The notes: generated by a model from the letters alone, not told the origin. 44,349 nt of DNA from Verrucomicrobiota bacterium (GCA_023383055.1 JAHDYP010000020.1:1-44349), one strand, 5' to 3'; counted from the stretch's first letter, positions 34,561 through 42,401 are shown. Program-made: numbers and translations.

Positions 34561-35415
34561 GTGGGAGTTGGCTCCGCGGCACAAGTGATGTTCCCGCTGC
34601 CAGCCGGTGATTGGCCCTCCAGCGTCGAGCAATTGCGGCGGCAGTTGTTCGAGGGACTGCGCGACATGCTGCGGTCACCGCCGCGTCTTGTGGTGACGGG
34701 CGAGTGGCCGGTCCTGAGTGAACTGACGCTGGACTTGGGCGGTGTGCGCATCGATCCCGCGACTGCGTGGGTTCGGCCCCGGCCCGTGGTCGAACGCCAG
34801 GAGGGTCCGGGTTGTCGGCGGGTGCGAATCTTTGGGGCGCCGCTGCGATGGGGTGATCTTGACGGGCCACACTTTGAGCTCGAGGTATCCGACCTCCAGT
34901 TCGAATTTGCGCGTGACGAGGCCGGTCATGGCTGGCTAATGCCGGCGAAGGTCGGTGGCGGATCGATGCATGCCCGCATCACCGGGAGCGGGCTCGACCG
35001 GCTCTTTCTGGAAGCGGTGCGCCAGTTGGCGCAAGCCCAGGGGATCACGGTCGATGAGGCCGGCATCCGCCTCGAACCGGCTGGACCGAATGCCATTCGT
35101 TTCGTGGCCCGGATTGGCGCGCGTAAGGCCTTTTTAAAGGGCCGGGTTCGGCTGACCGGCCTGGCCGAGATCGGATCGGCGCTCGAGCTCCGATTGCGCG
35201 AGCTCAGATGTGAGGGCGAAGGCGCCATTGGCGGGATTGGCGCCCGGGCCATCCAGCCGCACCTGGATCGTCTGGGGCAACGCCCGTTGCGGTTCCCGGG
35301 GTCGTTGATGTCCGATCTCAGGCTGCAGGAGTTCGAGTTGCGGCCGGACGCGGGCGGGGCGCTCGAGTTGGTGGCGAGATTGGGACCCGGCCCGCGGTGT
35401 GGGTGCGGTGAGTGA
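34561..35415 (+). CDS. Conserved hypothetical protein
   Basis: 284 residues from a GTG at 34561 (ATG at 34588 is an alternative; no clear ribosome binding site at either). No signal peptide. Repeated beta-rich pattern (DGPHFELEVSDLQFEFARDE; ELRLRELRCEGEGAIGG; LMSDLRLQEFELRPDAGG) resembles lipid-binding DUF2993/TULIP-like proteins, but this is weak. Function unknown. Confidence 0.65.
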   Translation: MGVGSAAQVMFPLPAGDWPSSVEQLRRQLFEGLRDMLRSPPRLVVTGEWPVLSELTLDLGGVRIDPATAWVRPRPVVERQEGPGCRRVRIFGAPLRWGDLDGPHFELEVSDLQFEFARDEAGHGWLMPAKVGGGSMHARITGSGLDRLFLEAVRQLAQAQGITVDEAGIRLEPAGPNAIRFVARIGARKAFLKGRVRLTGLAEIGSALELRLRELRCEGEGAIGGIGARAIQPHLDRLGQRPLRFPGSLMSDLRLQEFELRPDAGGALELVARLGPGPRCGCGE

Positions 35416-35469
35416 GCCGGTGCGGGAAGGGTTTTCAAGCTGCCGCCGATCTGGCAGAGTCGCGGCAAG

Positions 35470-35676
35470 ATGAAACTATTGCTATTCAACCGAGGCGCGC
35501 GTTGGGTTGGGATGCTGTTATTGGCGTATGGGCAGCCGGCATTCGGGGTGCAGGGTGCCACACCTCCGCCAAAGCCGCACGGGGCGACACCGTCCCTCCG
35601 TCAACTGCAGTGGCAGGAACTCGAGTTTTACGGTTTCATCCATTTCACCGTAAACACCTTCACGGACAAGGAATGA
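35470..35676 (+). pseudogene. Alpha-L-fucosidase, 5' fragment split by element
   Basis: Glycoside hydrolase family 29. Signal peptide (WVGMLLLAYGQPAFG), then LQWQELEFYGFIHFTVNTFTDKE, the first beta-strand region of GH29. At 35665 the reading is broken by the integrated element: GAATGA gives Glu-stop. The remaining gene resumes at 44011. Removing 35665-44010 restores [10 protein letters not shown] exactly. Confidence 0.9.
35665..35675. repeat. attL-like 11-bp direct repeat
   Basis: GACAAGGAATG, left junction. It encodes Asp-Lys-Glu of the fucosidase and is repeated at 44011-44021. Serine integrase sites share such short cores. Confidence 0.8.
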
Positions 35677-35912
35677 CCATTAGTTATTGCTTCTGAACCG
35701 ATGGAAAACTTTTCGTCGGGATCTTCGCGGATGCTTGAAAAACTATCGGGGCAAAGTTGGGGGCATGCCTGCTATGCTCCCTAATTCAGGGCATTGGATT
35801 TTGCCCGCGTTGCATTCCCCGTCAAAAAAATTGCGGGGAGTGGATTTTTGCCCCGAGTGGTTATGCTCCCCCGATTGCTTGACCGCTGGCGAGGGAATGC
35901 CACAATCGCCTA
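35676..35912. other. Left end of the element, repeat-rich noncoding DNA
   Basis: No gene seen. Short motifs recur: GGGGCAAA near 35748, ATGCTCCC at 35774 and 35863, GGATTTTGCCC near 35807 and GGATTTTTGCCCC near 35842, and a small dyad CCCCG ... CGGGG with a run of A's between (35817-35838). The same motifs reappear at 38300-38410 deeper in the element. Confidence 0.55.
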
Positions 35913-36134
35913 ATGATAAGACTTCAAGACCTAATACGGATGGGAAAGTACACCATCCGCGAGATAACCGCCGATGAACGAAAGCAACTGCTCACGGAAG
36001 CATCTGAAAAGGTTGTCAGTGTGGACGGGACTCCTCATTATTTCGTGATTGAGTCGGATGACGATTTGTTTCTCGTTGACGCATTGCTTGCAAAAAGAAA
36101 AATCGCGAATCCATCCAAGACCCCGAAGGAATAA
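35913..36134 (+). CDS. Small hypothetical protein of the element
   Basis: 73 residues (MGKYTIREITADERKQLL from an alternative ATG at 35940). Acidic C-terminal part (FVIESDDDLFLVDALLAK). No family recognised. Located just inside the left end. Confidence 0.5.
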   Translation: MIRLQDLIRMGKYTIREITADERKQLLTEASEKVVSVDGTPHYFVIESDDDLFLVDALLAKRKIANPSKTPKE

Positions 36135-36139
36135 GGAAC

Positions 36140-36373
36140 TCAACGGCATTGACTACCCGACAATTGCGAGTCAAGCAAACGCCAGAAGTTCGGCAGAGCA
36201 TCCTCGGGGCGTGATTTCCTTTCTGCTCCCTCTGGCGGTTGAGATTTGGTCGGAATGATTTTTCCTCCACAGGATTTGCATACGGACTGACGGCGGGTTG
36301 CTCGGGTAAATGCGTCAAGGTTCCGATAGGTCAACAAGGATCCACACTGGGGACATTGACGGGTGAAACTCAT
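36140..36373 (-). CDS. Zinc-ribbon protein of the element
   Basis: 77 residues. Two CxxC pairs (RQCPQCGSLLTYRN and VCKSCGGK) form a zinc ribbon. The tail is basic. Its ATG overlaps the stop of the upstream winged-helix gene (ATGA), so the two are coupled. Many such small ribbons bind nucleic acid or partner a replication or homing protein, but the role is unknown. Confidence 0.75.
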   Translation of the reverse strand: MSFTRQCPQCGSLLTYRNLDAFTRATRRQSVCKSCGGKIIPTKSQPPEGAERKSRPEDALPNFWRLLDSQLSGSQCR

Positions 36374-37275
36374 TCAACCTCCCAGTCTCGGGTTGCTCGT
36401 TTTGACTTTTTTGCAAGGGCGAGCGTCCAGCGTTGCCCCGCCGTCATCCCCTTGATAATCCCCTGATTATTATCTGATCCAGATCTCATGCTTGCCGTGA
36501 CGGCATGCTTGAAAGGTGGGGAAGACAAACGGGAATGCCCTTCATTTTTATTCCTTGCCCCTTCAATCAGATTATCCGCTGGCGGAGCAGTTGAAGGTAT
36601 GGGGACTGAATCAAAAGGTTTATTATTCTGTTCCCCAACATTTTCAATTCCGCCGTTGGCGGGAGTTGAAGAAATGGGAGAATGAAAATAGTCATCCCAA
36701 ACCTTTCCCAAATCCTGCCCGTGGAGTTCCGCCGACGGCAACGGAGCGGAACGGAGGGAATCCCCCCTACAACCCCCATTTCTATATTCTTGGTTCTCTT
36801 CTATTGGTTCTGCTTCAGGGTTATTAAACATGGGTGTGGGGTCTGGGGACGGGGGTGGGGCGCGCCCCGCGGGCCGCCCCCGGGGGCCTGCCGGCGCCCC
36901 TGTCGGGGGTTCTGTCGGGGGTTCTGTCGGGGGTTCTGTCGGGGGTTCTGTTCCTGACACAATCCGCTTCGGTTGACCTCCTATCCACGCGGGAACCTTG
37001 TCGCCATGGAAAAGGAAGTTGGGGATTTCCCCGTGTTTGACTTTGTAGGAATCTGTTGCCGTGAATATGTCCGCTCCGATCAGGGTTCTAAAATGTCGTT
37101 GAGTTGTCCGTTTGTCTGCTTTCAAGAAGTCCGTTGCTTCAGGGACGTTGTATCGGAACACAGGGGAATTGCTGTAGCAGTAGCAGAGCAAGAGTTTCAA
37201 CTTGTCGGGGATGTTTGCGAGGATCACGCAATGTGGGATCTGGGCAAAGCATTCGGTTTTCGTTTTCGTGTCCAT
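36370..37275 (-). CDS. Winged-helix protein with a Pro-Glu-Thr repeat linker
   Basis: 301 residues. The N-terminal 90 residues have a helix-turn-helix look (VPEATDFLKADKRTTQRHFRTLIGADIF). In the middle lies a TEPPTEPPTEPPTEPP linker, coded by four copies of a 12-bp unit (36901-36948). The C-terminal part is low-complexity and polar and ends in GMTAGQRWTLALAKKSKRATRD. It might be a replication initiator-like or regulatory protein. Not assignable. It is the second gene of a minus-strand cluster. Confidence 0.65.
   Translation of the reverse strand: MDTKTKTECFAQIPHCVILANIPDKLKLLLCYCYSNSPVFRYNVPEATDFLKADKRTTQRHFRTLIGADIFTATDSYKVKHGEIPNFLFHGDKVPAWIGGQPKRIVSGTEPPTEPPTEPPTEPPTGAPAGPRGRPAGRAPPPSPDPTPMFNNPEAEPIEENQEYRNGGCRGDSLRSAPLPSAELHGQDLGKVWDDYFHSPISSTPANGGIENVGEQNNKPFDSVPIPSTAPPADNLIEGARNKNEGHSRLSSPPFKHAVTASMRSGSDNNQGIIKGMTAGQRWTLALAKKSKRATRDWEVE
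36901..36948. repeat. Coding 12-bp tandem repeat (four units)
   Basis: TGTCGGGGGTTC four times in exact register; the minus strand reads EPPT. It is inside the winged-helix gene and in frame. Confidence 0.9.
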
Positions 37276-37281
37276 AATATC

Positions 37282-37476
37282 TCAACTCTCCTTACCTTCA
37301 ATACGCTCCGCCTTCTGGCGTTGCCGATATTCATTCATTCGTGTTCTCTTCAACGCGAGTAGTTCGGATCCAATTTCAGGGGGAAGAATGAAACTGAATA
37401 CTCGCCAACCCGCATCCCGTTTCCTTGTCCAAAATCGCTGGTTTTGCTCTGCTTTCAGTCTTTGTTGTCTCGTCAT
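37282..37476 (-). CDS. Small basic protein of the element
   Basis: 64 residues: Arg/Lys-rich ends with a central RDAGWRVFSFILPPEIGSEL. No family recognised; possibly ribbon-helix-helix-like. AAAGGA precedes the ATG by about 10 nt. First gene of the minus-strand cluster with 36370 and 36140. Confidence 0.55.
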   Translation of the reverse strand: MTRQQRLKAEQNQRFWTRKRDAGWRVFSFILPPEIGSELLALKRTRMNEYRQRQKAERIEGKES

Positions 37477-37568
37477 ATGTCAAGTGTCCTTTCTCCCTAA
37501 TAAGTATATGTACGATTCGCGAAAGTTGCGTATTTGATTATTTATATTTTGCTTGATGAAGAAAAAAG

Positions 37569-37592
37569 AACCCCGCCGTTGCCAGCGGGGTT
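37569..37592. terminator. Bidirectional rho-independent terminator
   Basis: 8-bp stem AACCCCGC / GCGGGGTT, 8-nt loop. T's follow on the plus strand; on the minus strand the run of A's at 37562-37567 becomes a U-tract. On the minus strand it would end a short transcript coming from the structured region before the small basic gene. Confidence 0.75.
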
Positions 37593-37664
37593 TTGATTGT
37601 GGACACGAAAAAACACGAACGACGATTTGCCCTCGTCAAGGTATAGATAGCAGGGAACACATCT

Positions 37665-37698
37665 AAAATCACACGTTCATTTATTTTATCTGGAATGG
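37665..37698. repeat. 34-bp direct repeat, copy A
   Basis: The core TCATTTATTTTATCTGGAA is shared exactly with copy B (38150-38183). Over 34 bp only four or five bases differ. The copies are 485 bp apart. Confidence 0.85.
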
Positions 37699-38149
37699 CA
37701 TTGGTAAGAACCTGCCGTGTATCCCATCTTTTGGATGGAGTCATTTATACTCTCCACAGCAAAACGATACTTCATTACTGCCGTATCGCTTCCCCTCCAG
37801 AGTTTGCAGTTATTTATTCTCGTTGCCACTGGCGTTCCCTCTCACCTTCCCTCGGTGAGACGCCAGCACTGGCGAGTTGGATGCCTTGTTTTTGGTATCG
37901 GTGTACTGAGCGAGTGAACATCGGGACTGGGAGAAGGACAACATTGTCTCTCTCCCAATCCACCGCATATATAGCGGACACAAACTGCCACATTCACAGA
38001 AATCGTCTCGGGAGATTATTTTTATTTCGTCACCCTAGGACAGGCGTCAACCCTTTCGGGAGGACGCTGGATTTGGAGGGGACGCGTTGCCGCGTAAGCA
38101 ATGGGGTTGCTCAATCATACATACTGCCGAGAATCCGAAACACGCAGGA

Positions 38150-38183
38150 AAAACCACACTCTCATTTATTTTATCTGGAAAGG
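38150..38183. repeat. 34-bp direct repeat, copy B
   Basis: See copy A. The repeated element lies at the right border of the structured region. Confidence 0.85.
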
Positions 38184-38436
38184 GGTAGGTAATGGCAATT
38201 ATCCGCCACACTTTCCCCCGTAGATGGGGCAAGTGTCCTTGGTAATAGACTCGGGAGAAAGTCACGAAATACGGGAACCATCATTTCCCATGACAATTCA
38301 TGCTCCCAGCGGGGCAAATGTCCATGGTTGGAAAAAGATGAACCCCAGAGACGATTTTTCGGATTTTGCCAGCGGGAGCAAAGTATTTATTTCTGCTTGG
38401 GGCAATCATGCCCCAACGGAACAAAGGATTTGGGAC

Positions 38437-38625
38437 ATGAAAAAGCAAACTCTACTGGACAGACAATGGGAATGCATTATTGAGCGGGAGAAAATCGCAT
38501 TGCTTGCTTCACTGGAAAGCAAGGAGAAGCGATTGCGGAATGCCCTCGCGGACTACACCAGAACATATCGGCAACTGCTGGACTATTTATTACAAACGGA
38601 CAACCACCAAACAACGGGAGAATGA
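38437..38625 (+). CDS. Small coiled-coil protein of the element
   Basis: 62 residues from the ATG at 38437 (AAAGGA upstream): LLDRQWECIIEREKIALLAS ... LRNALADYTRTYRQLLDYLL, a helical heptad pattern. The same frame is open to 38224, but that extra part overlaps repeats and a small dyad, so I prefer the short form. It ends 4 nt before the next gene. Confidence 0.55.
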   Translation: MKKQTLLDRQWECIIEREKIALLASLESKEKRLRNALADYTRTYRQLLDYLLQTDNHQTTGE

Positions 38626-38629
38626 TCTT

Positions 38630-39910
38630 ATGACGACACTTGAAAAGAACAGAGAAGATACCGAATGCAACTTTCGGGATGAACTGCTTGCGGAGAGATT
38701 GGCGGAGTTGATGCCAGCGGGACGCGTGAAGAAAATAGGATATCTGGTTTATGTCTTTTTGACCGAAGCAACATTTTCAATCCATCAAGTTGCGGATGGA
38801 GTATTTGACCTTTCGGGAAAACTCACGACGACTGCTGGAGAGGAAAGCATTGACCAACAGGGCATATCTCAAGACCGCTTGGAATATATTTTGTTGACCG
38901 CGTATGAAAACGAGAATCCCACGAAGAAACCCAGCGATGCCTTGCCCCAAGCAAGCGAGCAGACCGACGCGGGCGGAGTGTCTCAATACAACCCCGCCAA
39001 AGCGTTTGCTCGCCCAGAGCAACGAGTGAATCGGGCAACGGAACAATCCAAGCGGGAAGGATGGCAACGCATCGGTGAAGCGTCCGACCAGGTTGACGTG
39101 TCCGCCCAAAGGATGGCGGGACATTCCCTTGGATGGTTGGTGGAGTACTTGAATGAAATGCTCCCCGCCGATAGCATTGAAATGGACGGCGGGAAAATCG
39201 TCGTCAAGTCCTCACTGGCAAAGATTGAGGTTGAACCACGAGACAACGGGACATATTGCGTTCGGAACTTTGTTGCCGAAGAACCGATTTCGGAGCGGGA
39301 CAATGTTCCTACTGGCGACTTGCTCAAGTATCTCCACGAAATCACGTCCAGGATTGACGAGACGCGGGCAACGTATGACCAAAAGAACTCCCCAGAGGAT
39401 TACGAAGAAATAACCCCCTCGGATGTATTCGGGACGCTCCGCGAACTGGCGGAGGAAAATGGAAATCCGACAGACCCGATTAGGAATCCGTCCCTCTTTG
39501 ATTTGCGTGGTTTGATACTCTCCCCGAAACCATTCGCCCCACAGAAGGGGAAGGGAATTGGTTCACTATTGGAAGAACTGGACGCATACCTTGAGGGCAA
39601 GAAAAAGAAACAATGCCCCGAGACGCCAACGCTTGAACTTGAACAATCCGCTTCTGTCCGTGGCGATACAATGAAGGACGGGCATCCCGTGAGCGTAAAT
39701 GAAAACCGCGATGCGTCCCGCCCCTATGCCGATACCCTCGGGGGCAAAGTCCTTCGTTGGGTTCAGGGACACGGGGCGGTACTGGTCAACAAGTCCGACC
39801 TTCCGCCCGAGAAGTTTCTTTCTTGGGATGACAGCAACGGCGTTGTTCTGACCGAAGGAAAGGAAAACATCCGCCGTCCTTCGTGGTATTTCAGCGGATG
39901 GAAGAAGTAA
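38630..39910 (+). CDS. Long hypothetical protein of the element, with internal duplication
   Basis: 426 residues, acidic, soluble, no signal peptide, no family recognised. Two segments look like diverged copies of one module: LLAERLAELMPAGRV then short strands, and WLVEYLNEMLPADSI then short strands ending NGTYCVRNFV. A long polar linker separates them. The C-terminus (VLRWVQGHGAVLVNKSDLPP ... WDDSNGVVLTEG) looks like another small fold. It is the largest gene of the element other than the recombinase. GGGAG lies 8 nt before its ATG. Confidence 0.65.
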   Translation: MTTLEKNREDTECNFRDELLAERLAELMPAGRVKKIGYLVYVFLTEATFSIHQVADGVFDLSGKLTTTAGEESIDQQGISQDRLEYILLTAYENENPTKKPSDALPQASEQTDAGGVSQYNPAKAFARPEQRVNRATEQSKREGWQRIGEASDQVDVSAQRMAGHSLGWLVEYLNEMLPADSIEMDGGKIVVKSSLAKIEVEPRDNGTYCVRNFVAEEPISERDNVPTGDLLKYLHEITSRIDETRATYDQKNSPEDYEEITPSDVFGTLRELAEENGNPTDPIRNPSLFDLRGLILSPKPFAPQKGKGIGSLLEELDAYLEGKKKKQCPETPTLELEQSASVRGDTMKDGHPVSVNENRDASRPYADTLGGKVLRWVQGHGAVLVNKSDLPPEKFLSWDDSNGVVLTEGKENIRRPSWYFSGWKK

Positions 39911-40067
39911 ATCTCCCGTAGCAGAGAGAGGCGGGTTTTCTTGTTTCCCGCCGTTCATACCTCCCCCGTCGGGAAAGCGTCCATTCTCGGCGGGGGCATA
40001 TTTTTATTTCTTGCCCTTCGTTCAACCTCGGGGCAGGAGTATCCATCAAGAAAGGAACAAACCGAAT

Positions 40068-40289
40068 ATGCCTAGACCAAAGGGAAGTAAGAATAAACCG
40101 AAGTCCGAAGACCTTGACGCATTGCCCGTCAACGCGGAGAATTTCGTTAAACTTCAATCCGTCCGAGCAGGGTATCAGAGCAGGATTGATGAACTAAAGG
40201 CGGAGATTACGAAGGTGGACAAGGCAATGCTACGCTTCGCTGAATGGATGGAACAAGAGGCAAAACGCATCCGCCAGCAAGCGAAATAA
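40068..40289 (+). CDS. Small lysine-rich coiled-coil protein
   Basis: 73 residues. It starts PRPKGSKNKPKSEDLDALP, an AT-hook-like basic start, then a helix (VRAGYQSRIDELKAEITKVD). Possibly a DNA-binding accessory. AAAGGA about 12 nt upstream. The rho-independent terminator at 40309 follows it. Confidence 0.6.
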   Translation: MPRPKGSKNKPKSEDLDALPVNAENFVKLQSVRAGYQSRIDELKAEITKVDKAMLRFAEWMEQEAKRIRQQAK

Positions 40290-40308
40290 GGATTCGCCCG
40301 CAATCACG

Positions 40309-40331
40309 TCCCGCCCCCAAGGCGGGATTTT
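40309..40331 (+). terminator. Rho-independent terminator
   Basis: TCCCGCC / GGCGGGA, 5-nt loop, then TTTTCGCTTTTTGG. It ends the plus-strand gene cluster 38437-40289. Confidence 0.85.
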
Positions 40332-40566
40332 CGCTTTTTGGGGACTTTTTGGGACTCTCTCCCCCCGCGTATAATAACTTTCACCTCATCAAGAAAACTC
40401 ACAGGAAACCCCGCAGGGTTCCCCTGATTGCCATTTCTCAAAACCCTCGGATGAAAAAAACGGAACGCAATTCAGGAAATCCTTTATAGCGAGGGAAACG
40501 GGGTTCTGGCGTATCGGTCCCCCGAAATCAATCAGGATGCGTCCTTGGGGCATCCAGCAAAGAAAA

Positions 40567-40592
40567 AAGGGCATCCCTACGAGGATGCCCTT
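40567..40592 (-). terminator. Strong hairpin, probable terminator for minus-strand transcription
   Basis: A perfect 10-bp stem AAGGGCATCC / GGATGCCCTT with a 6-nt loop. The run of A's before it becomes a U-tract on the minus strand. No gene was identified that it would serve. Confidence 0.65.
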
Positions 40593-40825
40593 GGTTGTAT
40601 GAACCTTACTCTCTCCTTGGGGATTGCTCCCCATTCATAAATAATGCCAAGTCAGGCAAGGCGTTGAAGTATTTTGGGATAATGGCGGGGGAGACGAAAT
40701 CTAACCCTGTTTCCCCACGATACTATTTTGCCAGACCACAGGTGGAGAGTCAATACCTGAAAAGTAAATATATTTTCGTGTTCGGTTGCCTTTTGGCATG
40801 GAAATCAGGATCTATAAATACCATG

Positions 40826-40848
40826 CAAGTATCAGGTTTGCATGCCAA
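40826..40848. repeat. 23-bp direct repeat, copy 1, flanking the resolvase
   Basis: CAAGTATCAGGTTTGCATG and four further bases; the copy at 42033-42055 differs at one position (G to T). The copies enclose the resolvase and a small gene. Confidence 0.85.
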
Positions 40849-40879
40849 ATGTCGCGAGATATAACGATTTATAGGCGGG

Positions 40880-40913
40880 TTCAGGAACTGATATTGTAAT
40901 ATCACAACCTGAA
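40880..40913. promoter_or_regulatory. 34-bp dyad upstream of the resolvase (possible res site or operator)
   Basis: TTCAGG ... GATATT-GT-AATATC ... CCTGAA, symmetric about 40896/40897. Its length and central dinucleotide fit a serine recombinase dimer site. Other CCTGA/TCAGG half-motifs occur on both sides of the gene. The resolvase promoter (TTGCCA 40922-40927, 17 bp, TAGAGT 40945-40950) lies just downstream. Confidence 0.6.
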
Positions 40914-40959
40914 AATATATCTTGCCATAGCAGGAACCATGCCGTAGAGTATTCACAAG

Positions 40960-41643
40960 ATGAAAACGGAACGCAACGAACCCAAGAACGGCAAGCGATA
41001 CGTCAGTTATTTTCGCGTTAGCACCAAGCGTCAAGGGCAGTCGGGTTTGGGGTTGGATGCCCAGCGGAAAATGGTTACCGATTTTACCGCGTCCAATGGC
41101 GGGGAAGTCGTTGCCGAGTTCGTTGAAGTTGAGAGCGGGAAGCGAAACGACAGACCGCAAATGGCGCTGGCGTTGGAGCGTTGCAAGCGGGAAGGGTTGA
41201 CGCTTCTGGTTGCCAAGTTGGATAGGTTGGCGAGAAACGTTTATTTCGTCGCCTCTCTCCAGAACGCCAAGGTTGACTTCGTTTGCGTGGACAATCCAAG
41301 CGCAACGCCCTTCGTGATAAATATCCTCGCATCCGTTGCCGAGAACGAAGCAAATGCTATCGCCAGTCGCGTCAAGGGGGCATTGGAGCAAGCGAAAGCG
41401 AGGGGGACGATACTCGGCAACCCCCGCTGGCAAGAGAGCGTCCAGAAGGCAAGGGACGCGAAGTCCGCAGTTGCCACGGAGCGGAACGGCAAGTTGCTCG
41501 CCATCGTTCGGGAAATCCAATCCAAGACGGGATTGACCAAACTGGCGGAACTGGCGGAAGCGTTGAACCTTCGAGGCATCAAGACCGCGAGAGGGAATGC
41601 TTTCACTTCCTCTCACGTGTGGAATCTTCTGCAAACCGCGTGA
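40960..41643 (+). CDS. Small serine recombinase (resolvase/invertase)
   Basis: 227 residues. Catalytic serine S21 in YVSYFRVSTKRQGQSGLGLD, with DRLARN in the arginine region. The C-terminal part is an HTH-like recombinase tail (LAELAEALNLRGIKTARGNAFTSSHVWNLLQTA). It resolves or inverts DNA by four-strand cleavage via the phosphoseryl link. The flanking DNA contains repeated CCTGA/TCAGG motifs. Short predicted leader (about 3 nt). Confidence 0.93.
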   Translation: MKTERNEPKNGKRYVSYFRVSTKRQGQSGLGLDAQRKMVTDFTASNGGEVVAEFVEVESGKRNDRPQMALALERCKREGLTLLVAKLDRLARNVYFVASLQNAKVDFVCVDNPSATPFVINILASVAENEANAIASRVKGALEQAKARGTILGNPRWQESVQKARDAKSAVATERNGKLLAIVREIQSKTGLTKLAELAEALNLRGIKTARGNAFTSSHVWNLLQTA

Positions 41644-41657
41644 TATTTATTCGCTGT

Positions 41658-41855
41658 ATGATGACTCCAATCAAAGACCGAACCAATAACGTCATTGGAT
41701 TTCTTCGGGATACTCATAAGACCCGCAAGGAAATCCTCTCCCGCTCTGGAACCCTTCTCGGGTGGTTCAACCCGACAATTGACCGAACATTTTCCAGAGA
41801 CGGAAACTACTTTGGGAGCGGAGACCTTCGGGCAAGATTACTCGCTGGAAAATAG
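41658..41855 (+). CDS. Small Gly/Arg-rich protein with repeated G-x-l-G turns
   Basis: 65 residues: DRTNNVIGFLRDTHKTRKE, GTLLGWFNPTIDRTFSRDGN and YFGSGDLRARLLAGK. This resembles the small beta-hairpin-repeat proteins (…sGrllGyyd…tyDrsGrlvGkGdl…LL) seen in phage and plasmid regions. No known function. Begins 14 nt after the resolvase stop. Confidence 0.65.
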   Translation: MMTPIKDRTNNVIGFLRDTHKTRKEILSRSGTLLGWFNPTIDRTFSRDGNYFGSGDLRARLLAGK

Positions 41856-42032
41856 ACAATACTCCTCGGATTGGCATACTTCCGCAGGTTCACTTTCCAT
41901 ACCTGAACGGGTTGGAAAGTGAAAATAATCCTGCAAATATATTGCGGAATATCCTTGACCGATTGCCTTAGGTGAAGTATAAATGTATCGTACCAATCCT
42001 GCCCTCATTTTCCCGCCACCCCCTTGTTCCGT

Positions 42033-42055
42033 CAAGTATCAGGTTTTCATGCCAA
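42033..42055. repeat. 23-bp direct repeat, copy 2
   Basis: Identical to 40826-40848 except one base. Separated from it by 1207 bp, with the resolvase and the small gene between. Confidence 0.85.
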
Positions 42056-42367
42056 GTATTCATTTCTTGGCGATATGTCCTGAATTATATTCTTCGGTAT
42101 AGCGTCCCAACGCCCCGCGAGAATAGTGTTTATTTACTTCAGGTTGCTCACAGGAAGAGTTTTGATTGGCGGGGAGGGTGAAGACACCAGAACGCGGGTT
42201 GATACGCTATAAACGATTTCAGGAAAAGGGTCGGATAGAATGAATCCGAGGGTTTCGGGATTTGCCCTTCCCGCCTCCCCTGTGGGGTTCCAGTGGAGTT
42301 TTGTTGACGGGGGTTAAATTACTATACGAGCGTTTTTTCCGCCCCCCAAAACCCGCATAAACGAAAT

Positions 42368-42388
42368 CCCCGCCCTTGTGGAGCGGGG
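42368..42388 (-). terminator. Terminator of the large serine recombinase
   Basis: Minus strand CCCCGC / GCGGGG stem with a 9-nt loop, followed by a T-rich stretch (GATTTCGTTTATGCGGG). It lies 13 nt after the recombinase stop. Confidence 0.7.
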
Positions 42389-42401
42389 GTTGTCCCAGAT
42401 C

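Larger units (their letters stand above)
37600..38436. ncRNA. Hairpin-rich noncoding region, possible structured RNA
   Basis: No convincing gene for over 800 bp (an open frame from 38224 reads into the next gene but its first part contains hairpins and repeats). At least seven hairpins are visible: CGATAC...GTATCG (37766-37788), nested stems around CTCACC...GGTGAG within ACTGGCG...ACGCCAG (37820-37876), CTGGGAGA...TCTCCCA near 37925-37957, CCGCATATATAGCGG near 37963, GCAATGGGGTTGC near 38097, and others. Direct 34-bp repeats bracket most of it (37665-37698, 38150-38183). It may encode a functional RNA or be a replication origin. Strand not determined. Confidence 0.45.
40332..40959. other. Noncoding region before the resolvase
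   Basis: No supported gene. It holds the terminator-like hairpin at 40567-40592, the inverted repeat TTTGGCATG (40792-40800) / CATGCCAAA (40841-40849), the direct repeat at 40826-40848 and the 34-bp dyad at 40880-40913. These look like recombinase binding sites. Confidence 0.6.
41856..42401. other. Noncoding region after the resolvase
   Basis: No gene seen. It holds a perfect 11-bp inverted repeat TTCACTTTCCA (41889-41899) / TGGAAAGTGAA (41913-41923), the direct repeat copy at 42033-42055, a hairpin GCCAAG/CTTGGC at 42051-42071 and several CCTGAA/TTCAGG half-motifs. Its short-motif composition mirrors 40750-40950. Confidence 0.6.

Noticed and set aside
35931..36149. Minus-strand open frame opposite the small left-end gene
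   Set aside because: No ribosome binding site and less protein-like composition than the plus-strand frame.
36901..36948. 12-bp repeat considered as a CRISPR-like array
   Set aside because: Contiguous units without spacers, in frame and coding EPPT.
39930..39992. Two GC-rich dyads after the 426-residue gene, tested as terminators
   Set aside because: Stems are short and the T-runs lie in the loop or are displaced. Too weak to call.
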